Origin: an uncultured Tateyamaria sp.
Lineage (GTDB): Bacteria; Pseudomonadota; Alphaproteobacteria; Rhodobacterales; Rhodobacteraceae
Length of the DNA: 64,000 nucleotides
NCBI GenBank assembly: GCA_905480645.1
Contig: CAJQRC010000003.1
Coordinates: 1-64,000 of the forward strand
Reading direction: 5' to 3'
The translations under genes were made by a program, and so were the position numbers. This document shows, piece after piece, positions 9,429-21,237 of this stretch. Each line of letters begins with the position of its first letter. Position 1 is the first letter of the stretch. The notes under the pieces were generated by a model, which searched no databases, was not told the origin of the DNA, and saw nothing but the letters and a program-made list of their open reading frames with translations.

Positions 9429-11282
9429 CTAAGATATAACGGCTTTAATACGGCGTACACCTGCTGAACTGCTTTCTTCTTTCAGGACTTTAAAACTTCC
9501 AAGCTGTGTAAGGTTGCCAGTGTTATTTACATGAGGACCGCCGCAGAGCTCGCGGCTGAAAACAGTACCTTTGGAATCTTTCATTTCATAGATTGTGACA
9601 CGTTCAGGATATTTTTCCCAAAAACTACCTTCAATTCCGGCTTTGCGCGCTTCTGCTTTATCCATCTCATATGATTTAACTTCGGCACCTGCCTTGATGG
9701 CAGTATTAACGAAGGTAACTACTTGCTGTAGTTCTTCTGCTGTGATTTTTTGCGGGTGAGATACGTCAAAGCGAATACGCTCTGGCGTAATATTGCTGCC
9801 GCGTTGATGTACGTGATCGCCAAGAACTTCTCTCAGCCCCGCTAAAAGCAGATGTGTTGCTGTATGGAAAGAAACGGTTGTTTCGCTTTTGTCACCTAAA
9901 CCACCAGAAAACTTGGCTGTCGAAGCTGATTTGCTAGCTATAGAGTGTTCCTTTGCCGCTAAATCAAATCCTTCAGGACCTTGAATATCCATGCCTTCTT
10001 CCTCAAGCAACTCTTTAGTTAACTCTAGGGGAAAGCCGTAAGTCTCGTAAAACTGGAACGCAATTTTACCTGTTATGTTACCAGTTTTCATGAATCTCCG
10101 AATCTCACGCTCACCATTCCGAAGAGTTTTGAGAAACAGTGTTTCCTCCTGTTCAAGGGCATTTAAAATCTGCTCGCGTGCATCTTGTACAAATGTATAT
10201 GTTTCCGATTCGTTGATGAAAACCTGTGCTAAATTAGAAAGCAATGCGCCTTCGTAACCAAGTGTTTTTCCAACACGTGCAGCCCTGCGAATTAATCTTC
10301 GCACGACATAACCGGCGTCTTTATTGCTTGGGTAAACACCGCTGGCTAGCAAAAAGACCGTCGCTCTAGTGTGGTCAAGAATAATACGAAAAGCTTTCTC
10401 ATTTTTAGAGTATTCTTTGTTGGATTGCTTTTCTAAATATTGCATAGGACCCGCAAAAAATGGCGATTTGTAGACGTCAACTTCGCCATTCGCTGCTGAA
10501 AGGATACGCTCCAGCCCACCACCGTAGTCAATATTTGGCCGTTCGAACAGAACAAATCCGTTCTCTGTACGTTTGTGCGACATAAAAACATTATTACCAA
10601 TTTCGACAAATCGCGCACCGCCGTCTGCTGGGTGCGCCATTGGATCTCCTTCGGGATCATGATCAAAAAACATTTCACTATCGGGACCGCCAGGCTCGCC
10701 GACTGGCATATTGCTAGGCACGCCTGCACGTGACCACCAGTTTTCTGAGTCATCGTATACAAAAATTCTTCCACCGCGTGAGGCGCCATAAGTGAAAGGT
10801 TCCTCTTCAACTGGTGCCTCAATATTATGGCTCGCGAAAAATTCCTGCCATACTTTTAAGCTGGCATCATCATAATTAATGCCAAGATCCGAATTTCCAG
10901 AATGAATCGTGACACTTAAACGTTTCGGATCAAGTCCGAGTACATTGACCTGCCAATCCATAACTCGCCTAATTTGTTCGGCTTTGTATGTTTTGGGATC
11001 AGCACCTAATTCCCAACGCCCAATCATCTCAAAAAATGTAAGGTGAGTAAGGTCTCCTACTTCTTCAATATCTCCGGTCCGAATGCATGGTTGGACGTTT
11101 ACTAGGTCTTGGCCCATAGGGTGATCTAGCCCAAGAAGGTATGGCACCATAGGCTGCATGCCGCTGCCAACAAAAAGTGTACTTGGATCATTTTCTGGCA
11201 CTACGCTTGCCGAAGGAATGGCAATTGATCCTTGCCGCGTCATTTCACTTAAAAAGCTGTTCCGAATTTCATCAGGCGTCAT
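9429..11282 (-). CDS. alaS: Alanyl-tRNA synthetase, short form lacking the C-Ala domain
   Basis: 617 aa, against about 870-890 aa for usual bacterial AlaRS. The class II core is present ('THLTFFEMIGRWELG' as motif 2, 'DYGGGLERILSAANG' as motif 3), then the tRNA-recognition middle. The editing domain follows, with 'HTATH' at residues 473-477 and 'CGGPH' at 580-584. The protein stops at 'SSAGVRRIKAVIS', exactly where the C-terminal oligomerisation domain would begin, so it is a natural short architecture rather than a frameshift. Core wording such as 'LVNVQPCIRTGDIEEVGDLTH' recalls short AlaRS of candidate-phyla bacteria. Whether it is the only AlaRS cannot be judged here. Confidence 0.82.
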   Translation of the reverse strand: MTPDEIRNSFLSEMTRQGSIAIPSASVVPENDPSTLFVGSGMQPMVPYLLGLDHPMGQDLVNVQPCIRTGDIEEVGDLTHLTFFEMIGRWELGADPKTYKAEQIRRVMDWQVNVLGLDPKRLSVTIHSGNSDLGINYDDASLKVWQEFFASHNIEAPVEEEPFTYGASRGGRIFVYDDSENWWSRAGVPSNMPVGEPGGPDSEMFFDHDPEGDPMAHPADGGARFVEIGNNVFMSHKRTENGFVLFERPNIDYGGGLERILSAANGEVDVYKSPFFAGPMQYLEKQSNKEYSKNEKAFRIILDHTRATVFLLASGVYPSNKDAGYVVRRLIRRAARVGKTLGYEGALLSNLAQVFINESETYTFVQDAREQILNALEQEETLFLKTLRNGEREIRRFMKTGNITGKIAFQFYETYGFPLELTKELLEEEGMDIQGPEGFDLAAKEHSIASKSASTAKFSGGLGDKSETTVSFHTATHLLLAGLREVLGDHVHQRGSNITPERIRFDVSHPQKITAEELQQVVTFVNTAIKAGAEVKSYEMDKAEARKAGIEGSFWEKYPERVTIYEMKDSKGTVFSRELCGGPHVNNTGNLTQLGSFKVLKEESSSAGVRRIKAVIS

Positions 11283-11744
11283 ATTTCACACAGTTCGTTG
11301 GTTTTGCAATTTGGACGTTGGTGGTTGCTATTGGATGAGCAGTGTAATGTCCAACGTCGTGCAAGAACCTAGTGTCCTGTGTCAAAAGTGTCTAGCAATA
11401 ATGGCTGAAAAATAGTGGAAAATAGTCTACTTTCCATCAATTTATTTAAATTAAAAAGTTGTCATGATTGCTTTGCTGGCCATTTTTTAAAAAAGTAGAA
11501 AACTTTTATAAAACATTTTCAGTGCTTGAACATAGATTGCATACAGTTGCTTAGACTAACTTTTCTCGCGTATGGAGAAACATGTTTTGACGAATGTTTT
11601 GTTTTTCTTTATCCATAATTCTACTGAGATTGAAGCACTTTTGATCAAAGATGCTAGTTACTGCAATCTCTACTGTTATTCGTAGTAACTTATTGAGCTA
11701 ATTTTTAAACATAAACGGATAAATTTCTCCTGTAAGATAAAGTA
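11283..11744. other. Gene-free gap between alaS-like gene and lysozyme-inhibitor gene
   Basis: About 460 bp of A+T-rich sequence. The only track ORF reaching it (11158-11415, plus) has no recognisable protein signature. No convincing hairpin, tRNA or repeat was seen. It must hold the promoter of the minus-strand synthetase. Confidence 0.5.
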
Positions 11745-12383
11745 CTAAGGGGAGAACGTCGTGCAATTCCATGCTATGCCATCTCGTATTTGAAAAACTG
11801 TGACGTCAGCTTTTATCCATAAGCTTGCTCTGACGTCGTCGGTTTGGCTTTGGTATTTCACGCCTGACGCTGTTGGGACCTGTGAAAGTACAAAAATATA
11901 GCTGCCGCCTATAACTGTCGCAAAACGCTCGTTGGTATGCAGTTGCGTAATCCAAAATTGTTCTTTTGTTCCCTCACAGGTAAGTCCAATCGGACCATAG
12001 CTGAGGTTAGTTTCTTTTATTTCCCGCGCATCTACGTAACCGATCCGGAGTTCACTTATGCGCACCACGTAAGAACTGAGAATACAAGTTAATTCACTTA
12101 CCGACTTCCAACAGTCATTGCGACCTTTGATCCAGCCCCTCTGGCTTGCTTTCAGAATTTTTTTGTCCGCTATGGATGCGTTCTTCCCGTGCATGATGAG
12201 ACGGTAGATACGTCCAAGCTCTCCATCAAGATCGGACAAGGTTTTGTTGCCACACACTAACTTTTCAGCGGTCACTTTAGCTGTCCGGCAATCAAACGAA
12301 ACGTCTGCTTTTGCTCCAATTGGATCGAGAGAGCAAATTAATAGGAAGAAATAGATTACTTTGCGTAGAATTATGGACTCCAA
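11745..12383 (-). CDS. Secreted lysozyme-inhibitor-like protein (LprI-type plus MliC-like domain)
   Basis: 212 aa. It starts with a hydrophobic export signal ('VIYFFLLICSLDPIGAKA'). Residues ~27-115 carry the Cys-containing LprI/DUF1311 pattern ('SFDCRTAKVTAEKLVC', 'QRGWIKGRNDCW', 'LTCILSSYVVRISEL'). The C-terminal ~90 residues resemble MliC/PliC c-type lysozyme inhibitors ('YIFVLSQVPTASGVKYQ', 'DGIAWNCTTF'). Likely periplasmic; no lipobox was seen. The inferred role is protection of peptidoglycan from host or predator lysozyme. It stands alone between two housekeeping genes. Confidence 0.65.
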   Translation of the reverse strand: MESIILRKVIYFFLLICSLDPIGAKADVSFDCRTAKVTAEKLVCGNKTLSDLDGELGRIYRLIMHGKNASIADKKILKASQRGWIKGRNDCWKSVSELTCILSSYVVRISELRIGYVDAREIKETNLSYGPIGLTCEGTKEQFWITQLHTNERFATVIGGSYIFVLSQVPTASGVKYQSQTDDVRASLWIKADVTVFQIRDGIAWNCTTFSP

Positions 12384-12493
12384 ATGATGAATGCAGCGTA
12401 TCTAAGTACTTTAGTTGTTCGAATTACTGCTACGGTCTTTAATTGAGTTCGACCACACCAATTTCAGTGACCTCGTAATAGATTACTAAATAT

Positions 12494-14911
<2,418 letters not shown>

Positions 14912-14991
14912 TTACAGGACCCTTCGTATTTCGCACTATATATACGATTTTTGATACAGGTTGTCACGCAGATGACACAATATTTTGTGTC

Positions 14992-15612
14992 TCAAGTCAG
15001 TGGAATGATCAGGCCCACACCAATTAGTAAAATACCTGATAATTTGTTCATAAGTTTTAACGAATTTGGATTTGCCAATAGCTTGCGCACTTTATCTATG
15101 AAAACAGCCATAACTAAATTCCCAAACAGGGGAACAACCATAGACAGAGTTACGATCACAGCAATATCAACAGCCGTTAATTTTGTGAGATCAAAGAAGC
15201 CCGGGAGGATTCCTGCATAAAATAGGATTGCTTTGGGATTTCCCAAGATTACGATCAGTCCGGCAATAAAGCCGGCTAACATGCCAGGGGAAGTTAAGCG
15301 CTTGTCAATATTGATGATTTTGTTTGCGTTATAGATTAATAATAGTCCCATAGTAAGAAACATGCCTGATGCTACCCACTTTAGTGCCTCAATAAAAGTT
15401 CCATAAATTGACAAAACCCAGGTAACGCCAAATATTGCTAATAAAGACCAAAGGACGTCACCAACTGCCACCCCCAATGCCAAAGGCCATGCTGACTGAA
15501 ACCCGCCTGATAAACTGCGCGCAATTAGTCCAACCCATACTGGGCCAGGCGTTAAAAATAATACTAACAATGCGCCTGCGTAAAGGAGGACGTCCCAAAA
15601 CCACAATGTCAT
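14992..15612 (-). CDS. LysE/RhtB-family amino-acid exporter
   Basis: 206 aa, very hydrophobic, about six membrane segments. The family start is 'VLFLTPGPVWVGLIARSLSG', followed by 'AWPLALGVAVGDVLWSLLAI' and 'GNPKAILFYAGILPGFFDL'. LysE-type carriers export amino acids or related compounds by proton antiport; the substrate here is unknown. Its ATG overlaps the recF stop (ATGA), so it is probably co-translated with recF, an insertion into the usual recF-gyrB order. Confidence 0.88.
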   Translation of the reverse strand: MTLWFWDVLLYAGALLVLFLTPGPVWVGLIARSLSGGFQSAWPLALGVAVGDVLWSLLAIFGVTWVLSIYGTFIEALKWVASGMFLTMGLLLIYNANKIINIDKRLTSPGMLAGFIAGLIVILGNPKAILFYAGILPGFFDLTKLTAVDIAVIVTLSMVVPLFGNLVMAVFIDKVRKLLANPNSLKLMNKLSGILLIGVGLIIPLT

Positions 15613-16703
15613 GATAAATTAATTGGATTAGTGCCTTCTAACTCTGAAACATGGAAATATTGTGCACGATCGCCTAAATGATCAAAAAGTTCTGGCCCTG
15701 TTCCCGTCATCCACGCTTGAGTGCCAAGTACGCTGATCTCGTTATAAAGAGCTTTACGGCGATTAGCGTCAAGGTGGGCAGCTACTTCATCTAATAGTAA
15801 TAGTGGCGGAGCACCAAAACGTGTTGTCAGGGCACGTGCGTTTGCAAGAATAAGTGATACAAGTAGTGCTTTTTGTTCGCCGGTTGAGCAATCTTTAGCT
15901 GGAAAATTTTTAGCGGCATATACTCCATAAAGATCCGCGCGATGTGGACCTCTTAGTGTACGCCCAGCGGCAAGATCATGAGTTCTGTTTTCGGCCAATG
16001 CCTGCTGAAATTCAACAGGATCATCAGGCATTGCGAAGTCGCCCTGTAGCAATGTTAGTGTTGCTTTAGGAAAAGATGTTTCTGCGATAGCTTGTGCTTG
16101 TTCTAATTCAGCCAGTGCGTCCAGACGATTAGCGTGAATCTTTGTACCAGATTCTGCCATGCAAGCTTCTAGCGCTGAATACCAATGTGGATCACGTATC
16201 ATTTCCTTGAGTAGGCGGTTTCTTTCACGCATGGCCTTATCATAATCTAGTGATGCTTGTGCGTGGTCTGGCATAAAACTGAGCGTCATTCTGTCCAAGA
16301 AACGTCGTCTACCTTCAGCACCCTCAATCCACAGTCTATCCATAGATGGAATCAGCCAAAGTACTCGGGCTATCTGTCCTAAAGCCGTTTGTGCTTTAGA
16401 CTTACCATCAATCTTAACCTGGCGTGTTGCGCCCTTTTCTGATTCGATTTCGATTTCATGCATCTGCCGGAATGAATGAAGGACGCTAGTTAATTTCCAG
16501 CCTAACGCCTCTGGCCGCCGTGCCATATCAAAGGCAGATGCTCTTCTAAGTCCGCGGCCAGGTGACAACAGAGACACCGCTTCAAGAATGTTTGTCTTGC
16601 CGGTTCCATTGGATCCAAAAATGGCAACTGGCCGTTCATCAAGTGAGATACGCATTAATTTATGTGATCTAAAATGCGAGAGTGTCAAATCAGACAAGTA
16701 CAC
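15609..16703 (-). CDS. recF: DNA replication and repair protein RecF
   Basis: 364 aa. Walker A is 'GSNGTGKTNILEAVSLL' near residue 30, the RecF-specific 'RRRFLDRMTLSFMPDHA' lies mid-protein, and Walker B is 'PLLLLDEVAAHLDANRR'. An SMC-like ATPase, it loads RecA at gaps with RecOR. It lies downstream of dnaN on the same strand with a 68-nt gap, and overlaps the lysE-like gene by 4 nt. Confidence 0.97.
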   Translation of the reverse strand: MYLSDLTLSHFRSHKLMRISLDERPVAIFGSNGTGKTNILEAVSLLSPGRGLRRASAFDMARRPEALGWKLTSVLHSFRQMHEIEIESEKGATRQVKIDGKSKAQTALGQIARVLWLIPSMDRLWIEGAEGRRRFLDRMTLSFMPDHAQASLDYDKAMRERNRLLKEMIRDPHWYSALEACMAESGTKIHANRLDALAELEQAQAIAETSFPKATLTLLQGDFAMPDDPVEFQQALAENRTHDLAAGRTLRGPHRADLYGVYAAKNFPAKDCSTGEQKALLVSLILANARALTTRFGAPPLLLLDEVAAHLDANRRKALYNEISVLGTQAWMTGTGPELFDHLGDRAQYFHVSELEGTNPINLS

Positions 16704-16771
16704 TGGCAGGTCTGTTCCTTTTTCACTTTATAACGTCAATGTCGGTGGTTGGGTCTTTGACTGAAAGTCCG

Positions 16772-17890
16772 TTAAACTCGCATTGGCATTACGACATATA
16801 TGGCTGACTGATCATTGCCTTCGCGCATGAGGGTTGGGTCACCGGATGAATTAAACATAAATACAGCGTTTTCACGATCAACTTGACTGGCAATTTCTAA
16901 TAAGTACTTTGCATTAAACCCAATTTCTAACCGTTCATCCCCATAAGCCACTACCAGTTCTTCTTCAGCAGCACCGCTGTCAGGTGCATTTACAGAAAGA
17001 ACCAAGCGGTCTTCATCTAGCTGTAGTTTGACAGCGCGAGATCGTTCAGAGCTTACTGTGGCGACGCGGTCCACGGCTTTGGCAAAGTCGCTTGCATCAA
17101 CTTCCATTCTTCGAGTGTTTCCAGTCGGTATAACTCTTGTATAATCTGGAAAAGTTCCGTCAATAACCTTTGAAGTCAGTGTGATATCAGGCGTTGCGAA
17201 ACGGATTTTGCTTTCAGATACGGATACTGCAATTTGCATTTCGTCCTCTTCTAATAACTTACGCAATTCGCCCACAGTTTTGCGAGGGACAATTACACCT
17301 GGCATATCAGTAGCACCTTGGGGTAAATCACTATCAATTCGTGCAAGGCGGTGTCCGTCTGTAGCAACGCAGCGTAATGCTACCCCGTCGTCACCTTTTG
17401 CAATATGCATATAAACGCCGTTCAGATAATACCTTGTTTCTTCAGTCGAAATGGCAAATTTAGATTTGTCGAATAACCGTCTTAATTTGGATGCAGCAAT
17501 TGAAAAGTTAGAGGCATATTCAGATGATGCCATTACAGGAAAATCTTCTTTTGGAAGGGTGGCCAGTGAAAAATTGGAACGTCCTGCCTCAACGGTAAGA
17601 CGTCCTGCAGCATTGTCTGCAGTCAGTGTGACGAGTGCTCCATCTGGTAACTTGCGAACGATTTCATGCAATGTTGTGGCTGAGACAGTGGTGGCTCCAG
17701 CGCGCTCAACCTGTGCAGGCGCTTTATCAACAACTTCAATGTCCAGATCTGTTGCTCGGAAAGTAACGTCAGATCCTTCAGCTTCTATCAAAACATTGGC
17801 AAGGATGGGGATTGTGTTACGTCGTTCAACGACTGATTGGGCTTGGCTTACCGCTTTAAGCAGCGCGGCGCGCTCAACACTGATTTTCAT
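16772..17890 (-). CDS. dnaN: DNA polymerase III beta subunit (sliding clamp)
   Basis: 372 aa with the three-fold clamp pattern. Recognisable segments are 'MKISVERAALLKAVSQAQSV' at the start, 'TDLDIEVVDKAPA', 'TEETRYYLNGVYMH', 'VATDGHRLARI' and the C-terminal 'AIYVVMPMRV'. It tethers polymerase III to DNA and recruits other clamp-binding proteins. It is separated from dnaA by about 220 bp of A+T-rich sequence. Confidence 0.98.
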   Translation of the reverse strand: MKISVERAALLKAVSQAQSVVERRNTIPILANVLIEAEGSDVTFRATDLDIEVVDKAPAQVERAGATTVSATTLHEIVRKLPDGALVTLTADNAAGRLTVEAGRSNFSLATLPKEDFPVMASSEYASNFSIAASKLRRLFDKSKFAISTEETRYYLNGVYMHIAKGDDGVALRCVATDGHRLARIDSDLPQGATDMPGVIVPRKTVGELRKLLEEDEMQIAVSVSESKIRFATPDITLTSKVIDGTFPDYTRVIPTGNTRRMEVDASDFAKAVDRVATVSSERSRAVKLQLDEDRLVLSVNAPDSGAAEEELVVAYGDERLEIGFNAKYLLEIASQVDRENAVFMFNSSGDPTLMREGNDQSAIYVVMPMRV

Positions 17891-18112
17891 GTTCTACCTC
17901 TCACCAGATAACCGGGAAGGAAACGCTATCCTAAACCCGGCGCTTCTTAAACAATTATTTGTTTTGTCCGTTGTATCGTCGTGGGCGTCAAGTCAACGTT
18001 GTGTTTTCCGATGCGAAAAGACACATAATTAAGCGCATGAAGCAAGGTTAGGCTTTATAAAATTACGGCTAAAGTTGAAAAGTTTTTAAAACATGATCAA
18101 AGCTAAGCCATT

Positions 18113-19474
18113 TTAGGCTTCTAATGAGCGCCTAAGCAGTTCCAGATCTTCTGCAATCTGTCCGTCCTGTAGCTTAAGTTCTTCGATTCGTTTTACGCCG
18201 TGCATAACCGTCGTATGGTCACGACCACCAAACCGTCTGCCAATGTCAGGAAGTGAGCGAGATGTCAGATGTTTGCATAGATACATTGCTACTTGGCGCG
18301 GGCGGGCATAACTGCGCAGTCGTTTAGGACCGACCATATCACTTAGGCGGATGTTATAGTGTTCTGATACGCGGCGCTGAATTTCCTCCACTGTAATCTT
18401 GCGTTCTGAAGCGCGCAGTACATCAGCTAGACAGTCTTGTGTGAGTTCTAGATTTATTGGACGACCAACGAGAGAGGCGAAGGCGAATAAACGTGTAAGC
18501 GCGCCTTCAAGAACACGTACATTGGTTGAAATCCGTTGGGCAAGAAATTCTAGGACTCCAGATTCTACATTGAGATTTGGGTAATTTTCTTGCTGCTGTT
18601 CGACTTTGCTTTGTAAAATACCTAAGCGTAGTTCGTAGTCCGTAGGGTGTAGATCAACGACTAAACCGCATTGCAGACGCGATTTCACGCGGTCTTCAAG
18701 ATCTTTAATCTCACCTGGTGCTCGATCAGCAGAAATGATGATTTGTTTATTCTGATCAACTAGCGCATTAAAAGTGTGAAAGAACTCTTCTTGAGTACTG
18801 TCTTTTCCAGCAATAAATTGCACATCGTCGACCATAAGAACATCAACTGACCGAAAAATAGATTTGAAATCCATCATCTTGCGATCACGAAGTGCTTGAA
18901 CAAACCGGTACATGAATTGTTCTGCAGATAAATAGAGTACATTTAAATCTGGGCGGCGTTTTTGGAGTTCCCATGCTATAGCATGCATTAAATGTGTTTT
19001 ACCAAGTCCGACGCCACCATAAAGAAAAAGTGGGTTAAAAGTGACCGCGCCGCCTTCGGAAACACGTCGCGCAGCAGCATGAGCCAGTTCATTAGGTTTG
19101 CCCACCACAAAGCTGTTAAAAGTGAAACGGCGGTCTAGAGGGGCGGTGGCTAATGTAGTTCTTGCTGTCTTATGAGATTCTGGCTTTTCTAAATTGGCGG
19201 AGGTATCAACGGCACTTAAACCGCCTTTTGCATGAGTAGAAACCATAAATCTGAGCCGACGAATATCGCTGTTTTGATTTTTAATTTCATACAAAATCAG
19301 ATCAGAGAAATTTTGGCTAACGTAGTTACCCATGAAATTTGTTGGAACTTCAAAAGCTGCAATCCCGTCTTTTAGATCACGGAAATTCAGTGGTTCGATC
19401 CATGTTTTATAATTATTTTGACCAACTGTTTTGAGCAACCTGTGTTTCAGTTGTTCCCACTCTTCGTGCGTCAT
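18113..19474 (-). CDS. dnaA: Chromosomal replication initiator DnaA
   Basis: 453 aa from ATG 19474, preferred because '[18 protein letters not shown]' is the domain I start and GGGGTGA precedes it; the track's start adds 17 unlikely residues. Domain III has Walker A '[13 protein letters not shown]', Walker B '[16 protein letters not shown]' and sensor motifs. Domain IV carries the DNA-binding signature '[20 protein letters not shown]'. It opens the origin when bound to ATP. A long non-coding leader separates it from rpsT. Confidence 0.97.
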   Translation of the reverse strand: MTHEEWEQLKHRLLKTVGQNNYKTWIEPLNFRDLKDGIAAFEVPTNFMGNYVSQNFSDLILYEIKNQNSDIRRLRFMVSTHAKGGLSAVDTSANLEKPESHKTARTTLATAPLDRRFTFNSFVVGKPNELAHAAARRVSEGGAVTFNPLFLYGGVGLGKTHLMHAIAWELQKRRPDLNVLYLSAEQFMYRFVQALRDRKMMDFKSIFRSVDVLMVDDVQFIAGKDSTQEEFFHTFNALVDQNKQIIISADRAPGEIKDLEDRVKSRLQCGLVVDLHPTDYELRLGILQSKVEQQQENYPNLNVESGVLEFLAQRISTNVRVLEGALTRLFAFASLVGRPINLELTQDCLADVLRASERKITVEEIQRRVSEHYNIRLSDMVGPKRLRSYARPRQVAMYLCKHLTSRSLPDIGRRFGGRDHTTVMHGVKRIEELKLQDGQIAEDLELLRRSLEA

Positions 19475-19917
19475 AATCACCCCACCGTATCTTCTGCCTT
19501 CTTTTGCTTTTGCAACCAATTTCAATGGTCACAAGCGCTTGCGCAGTCGTCTTAACCAATTTTTTTCCATCCCGCTGCAAGCGGTTGGAAGAAATGGGGC
19601 TTAAGTAATATAGACGGATTTGGCTATTTTATATATGCAAAACGCTTATTTGCGTATATTCAATGCCATCCCGTATACCAAAACTGCAGGACAGGTCTGA
19701 GCTTCGAAAGTGTTCGATCCCAGATGTAGAGCTGACTAAAATAGACAGCACTCTTCTAAGCCCAGCCGTAAATAAAGACGGTGCAGCTTAGCCTGTCTCC
19801 CCCCCCCGGCGAAAACGAGTCACTTGCTATGAATACCAACTTCGTAAGCGGCCCGTCCATAGAACTTACAACTTGACACGATAAGAATCATATTAGTGTT
19901 ATTTTTAGGTTAATAAA
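19475..19917. other. dnaA-rpsT intergenic region, candidate dnaA control or origin region
   Basis: About 440 bp without a plausible gene. Reading by eye, no match to TTATCCACA or close variants was found on either strand, so I do not call oriC. It holds an A+T-rich stretch (19620-19665), the nested-stem element at 19743-19798, a run of nine C (19799-19807), and the rpsT terminator at its far end. The dnaA promoter must be here. Confidence 0.45.
19743..19798. other. Nested-stem structured element upstream of dnaA
   Basis: Three collinear perfect helices: AGACAG/CTGTCT (6 bp), CTAAGC/GCTTAG (6 bp) and CCGT/ACGG (4 bp, loop AAATAAAG), separated by small internal loops. Such nested pairing is unusual for spacer DNA and suggests an RNA fold or a dnaA leader element. 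It directly abuts a C9 tract. I do not recognise it as 6S, SRP or tmRNA. Confidence 0.45.
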
Positions 19918-19953
19918 AACAAAAAGCGCCGCAAAATTGCCGCGCTTTTTGTT
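19918..19953 (-). terminator. Intrinsic terminator of rpsT
   Basis: Twelve perfect pairs: AACAAAAAGCGC with GCGCTTTTTGTT around a 12-nt loop that can itself pair. On the minus strand the stem ends in TTTTTGTTTTTATTAA, a good U tract. It begins 15 nt after the rpsT stop codon. Confidence 0.85.
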
Positions 19954-19968
19954 AATAGTGTCTATAAG

Positions 19969-20232
19969 TTAGGAGAGTGTTTTAACTCTAGCTGACAATC
20001 GAGACATTTTCCGTGATGCCGTGTTTTTATGATAGACGCCTTTGGTTACGCCGCGCATTAGCTCCGGTTGAGCAGTTTTCAGCGCAAGTTCTGCGGCTGC
20101 TTTGTCGCCCGATTCGATTGCCTCCTCGACAGTGCGAAGGTAAGTCCGAATACGCGAACGGCGTGCTTTATTAATTGCGAAACGTTTTTCGTTTTGGCGG
20201 GCCCGCTTCTTGGCCTGTGGTGAGTTTGCCAT
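19969..20232 (-). CDS. rpsT: 30S ribosomal protein S20
   Basis: 87 aa from ATG 20232 ('[19 protein letters not shown]'), the normal S20 start; the track's extra five residues are upstream sequence. Lys/Arg-rich helical protein with the conserved '[14 protein letters not shown]' and '[16 protein letters not shown]'. It binds 16S rRNA early in 30S assembly. Followed by a strong terminator, so it is likely a single-gene unit ahead of dnaA. Confidence 0.97.
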   Translation of the reverse strand: MANSPQAKKRARQNEKRFAINKARRSRIRTYLRTVEEAIESGDKAAAELALKTAQPELMRGVTKGVYHKNTASRKMSRLSARVKTLS

Positions 20233-20398
20233 ATTATCTCGTCCCAATCTATTGGTGCGGTAGTTTCTGAAGATGTTGCATTAGGGGTGCGGTTGCACTG
20301 TGTCAAGAGTGTAGCTGTTCTTATTCATTTTCAGGAACAACCATACCACCGTATGATTGTTTCTGAAGCTTCATTGGTAGCATAAAAAGGTACTAGCA

Positions 20399-21175
20399 CT
20401 ATTTATCGCGAAACTGTGCTTGTCGCTTTTCAAGAAAAGCTGCCATGCCTTCTTCTTGGTCTTCAGTCGCGAAAAGCGAATGGAAGACACGACGTTCGAA
20501 TAAAAGACCTTCCCGCAAGGATACTTCGAAAGATCGATTAACAGCTTCTTTTACTGCCATAGTAGAAATCGTCGATTTTTCAGCAATTTTTGCAGCCGCG
20601 TCCATTGCCTCTTCAAGAAGTTTTTTAGTTGGCACAATTCTGCTAACTAGTCCTGCCATTTCTGCTTCTTTGGCATCCATGAACCTACCAGTCAGGTTCA
20701 TGTCCATTGCTTTTGCCTTTCCGACAGCACGAGCTAGACGTTGCGTACCTCCTATTCCAGCCATAACGCCAAGATTAATCTCGGGCTGACCAAATTTGGC
20801 GCTGTCGGCTGCAATAATAAAATCGCACATCATTGCTAGCTCACAGCCACCGCCTAATGCGTAACCTGAAACGGCTGCAATGATTGGTTTTCGTACACTA
20901 GAGACAGTGGTAATTTCCGAGCCAAACAGATCTTCTGAAAAGACTTCAACGTACGATTTATCTTTCATCATGGCAATATCAGCACCCGCGGCGAATGCTT
21001 TTTCGGAGCCTGTTAAAACTATACAGCGCACTTTATCGTTAGATTGGGCCGAGCTCATTGCGTCAGCTAGCTCAGTAAGTAGTTGAGCGTTGAGTGCATT
21101 GAGTGCGTCGGGTCTGTTTAGCGTGATTTTGGCGATGTGGTCTTCTAGGTCGATGATAATCGTCTCATAGGCCAT
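20399..21175 (-). CDS. Enoyl-CoA hydratase (crotonase family)
   Basis: 258 aa from 'MAYETIIIDLEDHIAKITLN'; an ATG eight codons earlier is possible. Oxyanion-hole motifs are 'AFAAGADIAMM' and 'GYALGGGCELAMMCDF', with the catalytic Glu in 'FGQPEINLGVMAGIGGTQRL'. It hydrates short-chain enoyl-CoA in beta-oxidation. This gene between mutM and rpsT is a familiar Rhodobacterales arrangement. It could also serve phenylacetate degradation, since no paaF/paaG lies in the paa operon here, but that is only inference. Confidence 0.92.
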   Translation of the reverse strand: MAYETIIIDLEDHIAKITLNRPDALNALNAQLLTELADAMSSAQSNDKVRCIVLTGSEKAFAAGADIAMMKDKSYVEVFSEDLFGSEITTVSSVRKPIIAAVSGYALGGGCELAMMCDFIIAADSAKFGQPEINLGVMAGIGGTQRLARAVGKAKAMDMNLTGRFMDAKEAEMAGLVSRIVPTKKLLEEAMDAAAKIAEKSTISTMAVKEAVNRSFEVSLREGLLFERRVFHSLFATEDQEEGMAAFLEKRQAQFRDK

Positions 21176-21237
21176 GGGATTACTTTCATCTGTTGTCATT
21201 AAGGTGGAGCATTACCACGGAGCCACGCTGTTTCAAG

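Noticed and set aside
19705-19730. TTCGATCC resembling a tRNA T-loop
   Set aside because: Flanking bases do not form a T stem, and no anticodon or acceptor stem could be folded.
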